Notes: generated by a model from the sequence alone, not told the origin. A stretch of DNA of 50,157 nucleotides from Bacteroidales bacterium UBA5515 (GCA_002423895.1 DIOL01000012.1:10488-60644); one strand, 5' to 3'. Positions 8,559 to 17,022 are shown, numbered from the stretch's first letter. A program made the numbers and translations.

Positions 8559-8590
8559 CAAATATACAACATAAATCAAGAAAAACCAAA
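8559..8590 (-). promoter_or_regulatory. Bacteroidota-type promoter for the antisense ORF
   Basis: On the minus strand TTTG (complement of 8587-8590), a 20-bp spacer and TATATTTG (complement of 8559-8566) form a perfect -33/-7 pair. Transcription would start near 8553 and read into the ORF at 8541-8404, giving a leader of about 12 bases. The same DNA lies directly before the tape measure start codon (8596) on the + strand. Confidence 0.65.
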
Positions 8591-8595
8591 TTATT

Positions 8596-11500
8596 ATGGC
8601 AAATAGTGATAAAAAAGTATTAGTAGATGTAGAGATTAAAGCTACAGAAGCTCTCGAGAACTTAGCTAAACTTAAGATAAGGACAGCCCAATTAAAGGAG
8701 GAACAGAAAGCCTTAAGGGAAGAGCAGAAAAATAGTAAACCTACTAATGACGAGGAAGTAAGAGCTTACCAGGAGAAAGAATTTAAGTTGGCGGAATTGG
8801 GGCAACAAATTAAGCACCAGTCAACTCTTATCCGCTCTTACGAGAAAGAAATCCAAAACAACATAATTGCAGAGAAAGCTCAGGGTGATAGCCTTGACGC
8901 TTTAAAGGCTAAATTATCTTTGGCTACGGCGGAATATAACAGCCTTTCTAAAGCGGCAAGGCAAGATGTATATGGGCAAGAAAAAGCTCAAGAGATAAAG
9001 CAACTATCTGATGAACTTACTGAGGCTGAAACTTCCTTAGGGAATTTCCACCGACAAGTCGGGAACTACGAGCTAGCCGGTAAAGGGCTTAGAACTGTAC
9101 TAAGAGAGCTGACCGAAGAGCTTACTATTATGAAATTAGAGGGCAAAGAATCAACAGAGGAGTACAAGAAGATGGCGGCTCAATTAGCCGAGTTTAAGGA
9201 TGCGATGGGCGACGTGCAAAATGAGGCTAAAGGTGCTGCTAGTGATACCAGTAATCTTGATGCATTGGCTCAGTCTTTACAAGGGGCAATTGGTGCATAC
9301 GGGGCTTACGCTTCTGTCGTAGGATTGAGTAAAGAGGCTTCTGATGAGTTCGCTGAGGCTATGGGCAAAATGCAAATAACCTTAACGGCTCTTACTTCTC
9401 TCACAGCGATTAAAAACACATTAGAGAAAGACAGTATTGTGTATCAGAAGGCGAATCTCATCTTACAAAAATTAGGGTTGGTACAAACAGCACGAGCAGC
9501 GGCAGCCGAGGCAGCATGGACAGCGGCTAAGACCTCAGGGAATATAGCTACGAAAGCCGTCGCAGTTGCTCAATGGGCGTGGAATGCTGCTTTAGCAGCA
9601 AACCCAGTTGTTTTGGTGGCTTTAGGCGTTGCCGCTTTAGTCGCGGGAGTATACGCCTTAGTAAAAGCATTTGACAGCTCAGCCGATGCAGAAAAAGCAG
9701 CAGAGAAGGCTATGAACGAGTATAATCAAGCAGTTTGGGAGACCGAAAGAAGGTTAGATATTTTAGAGGCTAAAAATAAAAATAGAGCTAAGGCAGATGA
9801 GCAAAGAGGAAGAGAGGAAATACTTAGATTGAAACAGAATGGGGCGAGCAAGGAAGAGATAGCTAAAAAAGAAAGCGAAATAGCACAACGTAAAAGAGAC
9901 ATTGAGATACAAGCCTCGAAAGATATAATAAGAGAAAAAGAGAAGGAAATTAAAAAGACAGATGCGGCTATTATAGCTAAAAGGGCAGAGATAGCGGAGC
10001 TTAAAAAAGGGACTGAGGAATATAACAAGCAAGTTAAGGCACATAATGAATTGGTTAAGGCAAGAGACGCCGCTGCGCAAGTCATTAATGATAATTATAA
10101 TAGTGTAGGAGATAAGCAGATTGAAGAAGAAGAGGAATTACAGCGTAAAAGAGAAGAGGGGATTGAAAAGGCTAAGCAGGCAAGAGAAAAAGCTTTTAAC
10201 GACATAATTAAAGGAATAGACCGGAACAAAGAAATTCAAGAGAAAAATTTAGAGTATGAAAGAATAAGCAAAGAAAAGAGCTTTGAGAATGACAAGAACT
10301 ATGAGGAGAAAGTTTTTAGTCTGCAGCAGGACGCAGAGAGAAAAAAGTTAGACACCCAAAAGAAATACGGAAAAATAACAGCCCGAGAGTATAAAAGTGG
10401 ATTAGACTTACTCTCCTTAAGCGAAAAGACCTTTTATAAGCAAAGAGAAAAAGACATTGATGAAGCCTACAAGGCTAAACTTGATAAACTCGATAAGAGT
10501 TTAAAAGACGAGGAGAAATCACTTAAACAGGCTGCTGAGAAGGAGCAGGCAGAATGGATAGCAATTATTGAGGCTAAGTACGACGAGGAATATAAAAAGA
10601 CAGAGGCTTATTATATAGAACGCGATAGTTTTATTTTTGACTCTGAACTCAAATTAGAAAAAGACATACAAAACCTCAAGAGAGAGAGCCTTAAAAAACA
10701 AATTGAAGACGTTGAAAAAGTCGTTAAAGAGCAATACGAGGGGGATTTGCAAAAGTACTCCGACAATGAAAGAGAAAAGGCAAAGGTAGAAATTGCTCAA
10801 CTCGAAGAAAGTATCAAGCTGAAGAAAGAAAAAGGGTTAAGCACTTACGAGGATGAGGCAGAACTAAGAGCTGCTCAAACAAAACTCAACCAAATAGCTC
10901 TTAATACTGAGCTATTGAATGAAAATCTAACTGCCCAACAACGTTATGAACTTAAAAAAGCTTCCATTGAGGCTGAATTAGAGCTTTACAGAGGGAATAT
11001 AGACAAGGAGAAAGAACTTGAGGCAGAACTCGCCCAAGCGGCTAAGAATTATGCCCAGGAGAGAATTAATATCTTTGAAGAATGGGCGGGTAAGATTATG
11101 AACTTAGCATCTGAGCTTAATAACTTCACTAAGGCGTTAGACGACCAAGAATTACAGGAATACGAAGAAAGAAACGAGCAAAAGAAAGCAAGTTACCAGG
11201 AGCAATTAGACAGTGGTATAATCTCTAAAGAGCAGTATGATGCTAAGATAGCCCAGTCAGAGCAGGAATTAGACCGAAAGAAAGCCGAGATAGTCAGGAA
11301 GCAAGCCATCAGAGAAAAGCTATTAAAAGCTTTTGAAATTGCAATTAATACCGCATCGGCTATAATGAAGGCGGCACCTAATATTGCGTTACAAGTTCTC
11401 ACTGGTATAACAGGTGCGGCACAATTAGCGACTGTTATGGCAACACCTATCCCTAAAGCGAGCAGAGGTATGCTGCTAAAAGGCAATTCTCACGCACAAG

Positions 11501-11781
11501 GGGGAACACTTATAGAAGCAGAAGGAGGAGAAGCAATAATCAATAAACGCTCTACAATGATGTACACTCCACTACTATCGGCAATTAACCAAGCAGGCGG
11601 AGGAGTAGCATTTGACGGAGGTTATGCTATGCGTAACCTTGCTGGCGGAGGGCTTTCGACCAAAGACGTAGATAGAATGATTAAAGCTATTGAGGGTCAA
11701 AAAATATATGTCGCCGTCGAGGACATCCGTGATGAGGATAAGAGGTTCGCCTACATTCAAAGTAGAGGCAATAACAGATAG
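8596..11781 (+). CDS. Phage tail tape measure protein
   Basis: A 1061-residue protein with the typical layout: long charged coiled coils from residue 10 to about 240, a hydrophobic helical hairpin around residues 325-358 (ANPVVLVALGVAALVAGVYA), a second very long Lys/Glu/Gln-rich coiled coil from about 370 to 910, another helical region, and a Gly-rich end with GMLLKGNSHAQGG and GGEAIINKR. The Gly-rich C-terminal block is common in tape measure proteins of Bacteroidota phages. It sets tail length and is ejected with the DNA. At about 0.15 nm per residue a tail of roughly 150 to 160 nm is expected. A strong terminator follows the stop codon. Confidence 0.9.
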   Translation: MANSDKKVLVDVEIKATEALENLAKLKIRTAQLKEEQKALREEQKNSKPTNDEEVRAYQEKEFKLAELGQQIKHQSTLIRSYEKEIQNNIIAEKAQGDSLDALKAKLSLATAEYNSLSKAARQDVYGQEKAQEIKQLSDELTEAETSLGNFHRQVGNYELAGKGLRTVLRELTEELTIMKLEGKESTEEYKKMAAQLAEFKDAMGDVQNEAKGAASDTSNLDALAQSLQGAIGAYGAYASVVGLSKEASDEFAEAMGKMQITLTALTSLTAIKNTLEKDSIVYQKANLILQKLGLVQTARAAAAEAAWTAAKTSGNIATKAVAVAQWAWNAALAANPVVLVALGVAALVAGVYALVKAFDSSADAEKAAEKAMNEYNQAVWETERRLDILEAKNKNRAKADEQRGREEILRLKQNGASKEEIAKKESEIAQRKRDIEIQASKDIIREKEKEIKKTDAAIIAKRAEIAELKKGTEEYNKQVKAHNELVKARDAAAQVINDNYNSVGDKQIEEEEELQRKREEGIEKAKQAREKAFNDIIKGIDRNKEIQEKNLEYERISKEKSFENDKNYEEKVFSLQQDAERKKLDTQKKYGKITAREYKSGLDLLSLSEKTFYKQREKDIDEAYKAKLDKLDKSLKDEEKSLKQAAEKEQAEWIAIIEAKYDEEYKKTEAYYIERDSFIFDSELKLEKDIQNLKRESLKKQIEDVEKVVKEQYEGDLQKYSDNEREKAKVEIAQLEESIKLKKEKGLSTYEDEAELRAAQTKLNQIALNTELLNENLTAQQRYELKKASIEAELELYRGNIDKEKELEAELAQAAKNYAQERINIFEEWAGKIMNLASELNNFTKALDDQELQEYEERNEQKKASYQEQLDSGIISKEQYDAKIAQSEQELDRKKAEIVRKQAIREKLLKAFEIAINTASAIMKAAPNIALQVLTGITGAAQLATVMATPIPKASRGMLLKGNSHAQGGTLIEAEGGEAIINKRSTMMYTPLLSAINQAGGGVAFDGGYAMRNLAGGGLSTKDVDRMIKAIEGQKIYVAVEDIRDEDKRFAYIQSRGNNR

Positions 11782-11805
11782 CCCCTACTCTATTCATATT
11801 ATTTC

Positions 11806-11831
11806 GCCTCTGCTTTTGCGGGGGCTTTTTT
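11806..11831 (+). terminator. Intrinsic terminator after tape measure gene
   Basis: GCCTCTGC (11806-11813), loop TTTT, GCGGGGGC (11818-11825) form an 8-bp G+C-rich stem with two G-U pairs, followed by six T (11826-11831). It begins 24 bp after the tape measure stop and ends the first morphogenesis transcript; a new promoter lies 43 bp downstream. Confidence 0.8.
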
Positions 11832-11873
11832 ATTGGTAAAAATCTTTACAAACAGCAAAGGCACTTCCAGTTC

Positions 11874-11881
11874 TATCTTTG
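11874..11881 (+). promoter_or_regulatory. Promoter -7 element for capsid unit
   Basis: TATCTTTG matches the Bacteroidota -7 consensus TAnnTTTG. A good -33 TTTG at the right distance is not seen, so it may be weak or need an activator. It lies after the terminator and gives a leader of about 30 bases before ATG 11917. Its position inside the longer open frame beginning TTG 11833 argues against that earlier start. Confidence 0.5.
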
Positions 11882-11916
11882 CGAGCGTACAGATAGTAAC
11901 ATATATCAGCGTAATT

Positions 11917-13044
11917 ATGATAGAAATTGATATTAAAAGCGACATCGCTAATAAGGATGAAAGCATTTGGATGGAGTGGTTAGGCTTATCTGAGGCTTTT
12001 TCGTTGGATTTAGTTAAAAGAATTTTTGACGAAAACAACAATGAGAAAGACTTTAAGTTCAACATCCATTGCCGTGGTGGCTCTGTATCTGAGGGCTTAG
12101 CTATTTATGACTATCTAAGAACATCGGGCAAAAATCTATACACTAACATAGAGGGTTCTTGCCATTCTATGGCTGTTATAATGCTGCTTGCTGCCCCTAA
12201 AGAAAATAGGACAGCTAACCCTAATGCTCGTTCAGTTATACATCAAGTAAGAGCAGGGGTGTGCGACTGGGCTACAGCGGACGATTTAAGAGCAATCGCC
12301 GACGATGTAGAGAAAGACCAAAAAGCTATCCTCGACATATACGCTGACCGTACAGGTTATGATAGAGAGAAATTAGAAGCTATCATGAAGGAGGAGAAAG
12401 AACGCACAACCTCTGAGCTATTAGAATGGGGATTTATTGATAAAATCAATTCGTATAATACTAATAAAGTAATAACCAAAACCAATAAAAACATGGGAAA
12501 TTTAAAAAAAGAGTTGAAAGATAAGATTAACTCTTTCCTTGGTGGGGTCGATAAAATCCTTAACAGCGTTAAGGTGAATTTTGATTTCAAAGGAGAGGGG
12601 GACGCTATTCTTTTCTCAACAGAAAAAGAAGATGACACGTTAGCGGTAGGCGACAACGCCTCTCCTGACGGTACTTTTACTTTGACTGAAGCTACAAGCG
12701 AGTATCCTGAAGGAACCGTAGTAGTAGTTACAGACGGTAAAATCGAAAGCATTACAGAACCTGAGAGTTCTGAAAATAGTGCGGAATTAGAGGCTGAAAA
12801 CGCTGACCTTAGAGCAGAAAATGCCGAGTTGAGAGAAAATTTGACTCAGTCAGTAAACCTCATCACAGAGCTTAAGAGCCAAATTGAGAGCTCTTACGTA
12901 CCGAAAAACCGCTCAAACAGAGTGGTAGTACCAAGCAAAAAGAACAATAGTAATAACCAAACAGCGGAGGAGACGAAGGACGAAGTGCGACAACGCAGAG
13001 AAGCTTTCCGAAACAAAGGTGTTTTAGCAGGAAGGGAGAACTAA
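11917..13044 (+). CDS. ClpP-like prohead protease with scaffold-like C-terminus
   Basis: A 375-residue protein when started at ATG 11917; an in-frame TTG at 11833 would add 28 residues but that stretch holds the terminator T-run and promoter. The first 200 residues are a ClpP/S14-type serine peptidase: the oxyanion GG is in HCRGGS (51-56), the nucleophile is Ser84 in GSCHSMA, and His109 is in VIHQV. The middle part has a small beta-rich section (GTFTL, GTVVVV) and residues about 290-330 form a Glu/Leu/Asn coiled coil (AELEAENADLRAENAEL) typical of a fused scaffold. Phages use such proteases to mature the prohead. The major capsid gene follows after 3 bp. Confidence 0.87.
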   Translation: MIEIDIKSDIANKDESIWMEWLGLSEAFSLDLVKRIFDENNNEKDFKFNIHCRGGSVSEGLAIYDYLRTSGKNLYTNIEGSCHSMAVIMLLAAPKENRTANPNARSVIHQVRAGVCDWATADDLRAIADDVEKDQKAILDIYADRTGYDREKLEAIMKEEKERTTSELLEWGFIDKINSYNTNKVITKTNKNMGNLKKELKDKINSFLGGVDKILNSVKVNFDFKGEGDAILFSTEKEDDTLAVGDNASPDGTFTLTEATSEYPEGTVVVVTDGKIESITEPESSENSAELEAENADLRAENAELRENLTQSVNLITELKSQIESSYVPKNRSNRVVVPSKKNNSNNQTAEETKDEVRQRREAFRNKGVLAGREN

Positions 13045-13047
13045 GCC

Positions 13048-14103
13048 ATGCCAGGATTAATAGATTTAGCAAAATTCGCCTTCACTAAGGAAGAATTGAA
13101 ATCTGTAAAAGAGTTAGTTTATGAAGGGGTTATTGAATCCCCTGAATTAGCTCTATTTTGCACTATCCATGAAGGAATCAAGTTTAAAAAAGACGTTGGG
13201 TTTGTTGGCCCAGGAGGGTTAGTGGGTAAAGCCGGTCAAGGTTGCGACCCAGAGGCTCAAACTTGGAACTTAGGGACAAGAAAGATTACTTGGGAGCCAG
13301 CTCCATGGGAAGTGTTTTTGAAGCAGTGCTACAAAGACCTTGAGAGCACTATCGCGATATATTCGCTAAAAACAGGTATTCAAAGAGCGGACTTCACATC
13401 AAGCGATTACATGTCTATCATTGTTGACTTCTTGATTGAGGGCATTAAGGACATGATGCTTCGTTTCGCGTTCTTCGGAGACGTGGGCGCAGATACTGTT
13501 ACTAACGGTGGACAGCTTAAAGACGGAACGGATAAAGGCTTCTTCAACGTTCTTGATGGCTTCTTCAAGCAGATAACTACTGCTTACACAGCTAACGCTG
13601 AGCAAAGAGTAGCTATTACGGAGAATGCCGGAGTAAGCTATGTCGCTCAGGCAATGGATAAAACCAAAGTTCAGGGGTATTTGGAAAAATTAACCACTCA
13701 GGCTAATCCATTATTAGCTCAAATGAAAGGTAATATAATTATCTGCACCCAATCATTCTATAACGCTTATAAGGCGTCCCTTCAAGGAACAGGCTTAGAA
13801 AGCATGTATGTTAACTTAGTAAATGGCATGAAGACTCTATCTTACGATGGTATCCCTCTATTACCAGTTCCTAAGTTCGACCAAATCATAAAGGCTTATT
13901 ACAATAATGGCACTAAGTGGGTTAACCCTCACAGGGCTATTTACACCAACCCTTCAGTTTTAGCTGTAGGAGTTGATGAGATGGGCAACTTTGCTGAAAT
14001 TGATGTTTGGTATGACAAAAAAGACAGAAACGTATACTCGTTAGCAGCTGGAATGATGGATGCTAAATTGGCTAATCCTGAGTTAGTACAAATCGCTATT
14101 TAA
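13048..14103 (+). CDS. Major capsid protein
   Basis: A 351-residue protein directly downstream of the prohead protease-scaffold gene, as expected for the HK97-fold shell subunit. It has an N-terminal helical arm, the Gly-rich loop VGFVGPGGLVGKAGQG at about 51-66, a long backbone-helix-like region (TSSDYMSIIVDFLIEGIKDM) and a C-terminal domain with the strand-turn pattern IPLLPVPKFDQ typical of the A domain, ending in LVQIAI. Size suits an HK97-type shell without a large delta domain. Identification rests on position and fold-like pattern. A Shine-Dalgarno-like AAAGGAG follows the stop for the next gene. Confidence 0.82.
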   Translation: MPGLIDLAKFAFTKEELKSVKELVYEGVIESPELALFCTIHEGIKFKKDVGFVGPGGLVGKAGQGCDPEAQTWNLGTRKITWEPAPWEVFLKQCYKDLESTIAIYSLKTGIQRADFTSSDYMSIIVDFLIEGIKDMMLRFAFFGDVGADTVTNGGQLKDGTDKGFFNVLDGFFKQITTAYTANAEQRVAITENAGVSYVAQAMDKTKVQGYLEKLTTQANPLLAQMKGNIIICTQSFYNAYKASLQGTGLESMYVNLVNGMKTLSYDGIPLLPVPKFDQIIKAYYNNGTKWVNPHRAIYTNPSVLAVGVDEMGNFAEIDVWYDKKDRNVYSLAAGMMDAKLANPELVQIAI

Positions 14104-14123
14104 TCAAGAAAGGAGAAATAATA

Positions 14124-14702
14124 ATGGATTGTGCGAATTTATCAAAAGGACTTATTGCTGACGCATGCAAGCGAGCTGTGTCAGGGCTAAATGGGAGGAT
14201 ATTACTGATGAACTATGCAGATATTGACAGAACCGCCACTACCGAGCTTAACGGAGTGGTGGAAGCTCTGCAATTGAAGGCTGGCAAATACGCTCACGCC
14301 TTCGAGTTCAAAGACACTACTCTTGTAGCTGAGCATAACCTCGTAAAAGAGGCTTACCTGCCTACTTGGGAGCACATAATCAATGCAAAAATATTGACCA
14401 AAACCCAAGACGCTAAAAACGCCATTGAAGTTTTGTCGAGAGCTAAGGTCGTGGCTATCGTGGAGAATAAGGAGCAAGGAGCAGCTGGCGAAGTTAAGTA
14501 TGAAATGTACGGTTATGATGCTGGTATGGAGCTTACTGAAAGCAACAACACTACTGCTTTCGCTGATGGAGTGGTGTATAGCGTTAAGCTTGCTTCTCCT
14601 GCGAATGAGAAGGAGAGCTCTTTACCTAAATCTATTTTTAAAACCAGTGCTACAGCAACAGATACCCTTATAGAAGGGTTGCTGCAAGTTGTCGCACCTT
14701 AA
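14124..14702 (+). CDS. Phage structural protein, possible tail tube or capsid accessory
   Basis: A 192-residue protein that starts MDCANLSKGL with two Cys within the first 15 residues and a beta-rich body with regular strands (YAHAFEFKDTTLVAEH, AKVVAIVENKE, GEVKYEMYGYDAG). It is expressed from ATG 14124 with an unusually good Shine-Dalgarno-like AAAGGAG 9 bp upstream, which suggests high expression next to the capsid gene. A major tail tube protein or a capsid decoration protein would fit; the sequence alone does not decide. Confidence 0.55.
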   Translation: MDCANLSKGLIADACKRAVSGLNGRILLMNYADIDRTATTELNGVVEALQLKAGKYAHAFEFKDTTLVAEHNLVKEAYLPTWEHIINAKILTKTQDAKNAIEVLSRAKVVAIVENKEQGAAGEVKYEMYGYDAGMELTESNNTTAFADGVVYSVKLASPANEKESSLPKSIFKTSATATDTLIEGLLQVVAP

Positions 14703-14716
14703 AACCAGAATAAGTA

Positions 14717-15307
14717 ATGGGAGAAGAGGAATTAAATGAGGGTAACCCTATAGTGCCAGGAACGGGCGAAGATAGCATTATCCCGCCTGCTGACCCGGAG
14801 GAAAACAAGGAAGGGGAAAACCCTCCTGTTGATCCGGAAGAAAACAAGGACGGAGAAAATCCTCCTATTGATCCTGTAATTACTGCCGAGCAAAGGCTCG
14901 TAGCTTTCAGAGAGAAATTTGCTAATAAGAATTTCGCTAACCCTTCAGTAACTAAAGGGCATTTCACTAAGAACCCTGAGGACAAGTCGGAGTTAGAGTT
15001 CTTATACAAGGAAATTCTTGGTAAAGATTTGAAATCCGGCTGTAAGGACTGCGTAGTTGACGCTTATGTTGAGATTATGAAGTTTAAAGGAGAAGTCGTT
15101 AGAAGCGAATTCGAGCTCTACGCTGGGGCTTTGATTGAGGACAATGTAGGATTTGACGCAGGAAAGGCAATGAGCAATCATAACCTTACTAATGAATTGG
15201 TGCTATTTCATTTAGCACAAAATCCAAAATTGATTGACAAGTTCCAAAAGAAACCAGAGAACTGGGAAGAACTCGTTGAAAAATACAAAGAAAGGGAAAG
15301 AGGGTAA
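14717..15307 (+). CDS. Acidic Pro-rich repeat phage protein, unknown
   Basis: A 196-residue protein of two parts. Residues 1-55 are disordered and rich in Pro, Glu, Asn and Gly, with two copies of a 13-residue unit PEENK(E/D)GENPP(V/I)D encoded by two 39-bp tandem repeats. Residues about 60-190 are helical with a conserved-looking C-terminal region (FAN repeated, SGCKDCVVDAY with two Cys). The disordered arm suggests a flexible linker or surface extension on the virion. The domain is not one I recognise. The stop codon lies inside a stable hairpin. Confidence 0.5.
   Translation: MGEEELNEGNPIVPGTGEDSIIPPADPEENKEGENPPVDPEENKDGENPPIDPVITAEQRLVAFREKFANKNFANPSVTKGHFTKNPEDKSELEFLYKEILGKDLKSGCKDCVVDAYVEIMKFKGEVVRSEFELYAGALIEDNVGFDAGKAMSNHNLTNELVLFHLAQNPKLIDKFQKKPENWEELVEKYKERERG
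14795..14872 (+). repeat. Two 39-bp tandem repeats within a coding region
   Basis: Units at 14795-14833 and 14834-14872 differ at only a few bases, mostly in third codon positions, and each encodes PEENK(E/D)GENPP(V/I)D. Tandem repeats of this size change copy number easily, so the length of the arm may vary between phages. Confidence 0.75.
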
Positions 15308-15371
15308 AACCTCTTTCCTTCTATCGGGGGTAGGCTTTAGAGCCCATAAGGAGCGAGACCTTGCCACCCGA
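15295..15371 (+). other. Structured RNA segment before portal gene
   Basis: A 9-bp perfect hairpin GGAAAGAGG / CCTCTTTCC (15295-15303 with 15310-15318) covers the stop codon of the preceding gene but has no T-run. Next, TCGGG (15324-15328) can pair with CCCGA (15367-15371), enclosing two small hairpins, GGCT/AGCC (15333-15344) and AAGG/CCTT (15348-15362). A three-way junction could form. It lies 17 bp before the portal start and might control portal translation or process the transcript; this is inference from base pairing. Confidence 0.4.
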
Positions 15372-15387
15372 CTAATTAAAATTAGCC

Positions 15388-16530
15388 ATGAAATATTCGA
15401 CCTTAAAATATCAAAGTGTAATAGAGATAGCCAATAACAAGAGCTTAGGTATTCAGACTATAGGAGAAAATAACGACTTTTACCAGGTAGTCAGGAATAT
15501 CGTAGGCTCATCCGTTACAGGCTTATCTTGCGTTGGTGTTTATGCAGACTTCCTAACAGGTATGGGGTTGGATAATAGCATCTATGCTAAGGAGGTTAAC
15601 AGCAAAGGGCTTACATTAGATGCTCTACATAGGTCTATTGTCAAAGATTACGCCTTATATAATGGTTTCGCCGTGCACATCAATTATAACGCTTTAGGGC
15701 AAAAGGTAGGGTTTAGCCACGTACCGTTCGAGCATATAAGATTTGCTCTTATGGATAACGACGGCAACTTCTCGCAAGTTGCATTACACAGCGACTGGGC
15801 GAGAGAGTTCAGCAAGTTAAAGAAATTCAAGAAAGAAGATATCGATTTCATCGATTTATATAATCCCGATACAGCTATAATAGAACAACAGGCAGATAAC
15901 GCGGGTGGCTGGGATAAATACAAAGGTCAGATATTCTACTTCTCGGGAGATGGTGATAAAACTTACCCTATCCCTCTATTTGCCCCTGCTCTTACAGACA
16001 TGAGCTCTGATGAAGGGCTAAGCAATATAACTTACAGGAATATCCGCAACAGGTTTATGAGTGGTGGCGTAGTAGTTGGTGTTAAAGGCAAAAGCCTTGA
16101 TAACACTAATACAGATGACTCAGAAGGCAGAGAAGAGGACGATACCTCAGCAATTCAAGAACAACTTATAGGCTTCCAGGGCGACGAAGAGGCTTGTAAA
16201 ATAGCTTATATGGAGGTGGAGAGTAAGGAAGACATGCCTGAGTTCTTGAAGTTCGAGTCTACAAATTACGATAAAGACTATAATAAAGCTGAGAAATCAG
16301 TTAAAGATAAGATAGGTAGAGCCTTCAAGCAACCTCCTATCCTTAGAGCTGAGGACATAGGAGCTGGTTTTGGGGCAGAACTCATGCAGTCAAGCTATAA
16401 ATATTATAATTCTATTACTAACCCTTACAGGGTAGACGTAGAGAGAGCAATGACAGAGATATTCGCGAATTGGGCAGCAGGCGAAGTAGCTAATTTTGCC
16501 GTGCAACCACTAAAATGGGATGAGGCATAA
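15388..16530 (+). CDS. Phage portal protein
   Basis: A 380-residue protein with the portal pattern: an N-terminal region with DFYQVVRNIVGSSV, a wing/stem section with FAVHINYNALGQKVGFSHVPFEHIR (His-rich turn common in portals) and a C-terminal helix-rich part with GRAFKQPP, GAGFGAELMQSSYKYYN and NPYRVDVERAM, as in portals of Bacteroidota siphophages. It forms the 12-fold ring through which DNA enters the head. It is somewhat shorter than most portals (400 to 500). It lies downstream of protease and capsid genes, and overlaps the next gene by 1 bp (TAATG). Confidence 0.75.
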   Translation: MKYSTLKYQSVIEIANNKSLGIQTIGENNDFYQVVRNIVGSSVTGLSCVGVYADFLTGMGLDNSIYAKEVNSKGLTLDALHRSIVKDYALYNGFAVHINYNALGQKVGFSHVPFEHIRFALMDNDGNFSQVALHSDWAREFSKLKKFKKEDIDFIDLYNPDTAIIEQQADNAGGWDKYKGQIFYFSGDGDKTYPIPLFAPALTDMSSDEGLSNITYRNIRNRFMSGGVVVGVKGKSLDNTNTDDSEGREEDDTSAIQEQLIGFQGDEEACKIAYMEVESKEDMPEFLKFESTNYDKDYNKAEKSVKDKIGRAFKQPPILRAEDIGAGFGAELMQSSYKYYNSITNPYRVDVERAMTEIFANWAAGEVANFAVQPLKWDEA

Positions 16531-17018
16531 TGATAATAGATAGCAATTACATAAGAGGGATAAGAGATATAAGCGTTAACATTGACGATGTTAAGCGTAT
16601 AGACCCTTACATAGAGGAGGCGGAGAAAGAGTGGGTAATCCCTTCAATCGGGGCTAAATTGTACAAAGATTTAATTAGTAAAGTGGATAGTGAAAACAAT
16701 ACTACTCTATTAGAAGGGGGGTATTATAACGGGGATACGGCTTACTTATCAGGGCTTAAGAAAGCCATTGCCTACTTAGCGTACTCTCGTTATGTTCGTA
16801 ATTCCAATGTATTCCTAACATCATCCGGGGCTAGGGCTAAAGGATCCTTAGAGTTCTCTGATAGTGTGGATGACAGAGCAGTCGTAAGAGTGGCAAACGA
16901 AGCAGAGAAAAGAGGAATTAAGCTATTGGATGAGTGTGTAGCTTACCTTAATTACATAGGAAGCCAAGCCGTAAGGGTAAGTACTAAGAAAAAGAAGTTT
17001 ATAATAATAGGAAATTAA
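16530..17018 (+). CDS. Probable head-tail adaptor protein
   Basis: A 162-residue mostly helical protein whose start overlaps the portal stop (TAATG). The pattern of an N-terminal acidic helix with DPYIEEAEKEWVIPSIG, a central helix (GLKKAIAYLAYSRYVRNSNVF) and a C-terminal amphipathic helix is like gp6/DUF6712-type connector proteins that dock under the portal. Gene order (portal then adaptor) supports this. Family membership is inferred, not proved. Confidence 0.6.
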   Translation: MIIDSNYIRGIRDISVNIDDVKRIDPYIEEAEKEWVIPSIGAKLYKDLISKVDSENNTTLLEGGYYNGDTAYLSGLKKAIAYLAYSRYVRNSNVFLTSSGARAKGSLEFSDSVDDRAVVRVANEAEKRGIKLLDECVAYLNYIGSQAVRVSTKKKKFIIIGN

Positions 17019-17022
17019 AGCT

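Noticed and set aside
9726..10085. Long minus-strand open frames inside the tape measure gene
   Set aside because: They lie opposite a coiled-coil gene with strong codon bias, which creates long open antisense frames; no promoter or start context supports them.
11833..11916. N-terminal extension of the prohead protease from TTG 11833
   Set aside because: The stretch begins within the terminator T-run and holds the promoter -7 element; the ClpP fold starts well after ATG 11917.
14668..15009. Minus-strand frame with Gly/Ser/Pro repeats opposite the tandem repeat gene
   Set aside because: It is the antisense of the 39-bp repeat region; the + strand frame fits the operon and its spacing.
15234..15437. 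A 67-codon + strand frame over the portal upstream region
   Set aside because: It overlaps the end of one gene and the start of the portal in another frame and contains the structured segment; composition is not protein-like.
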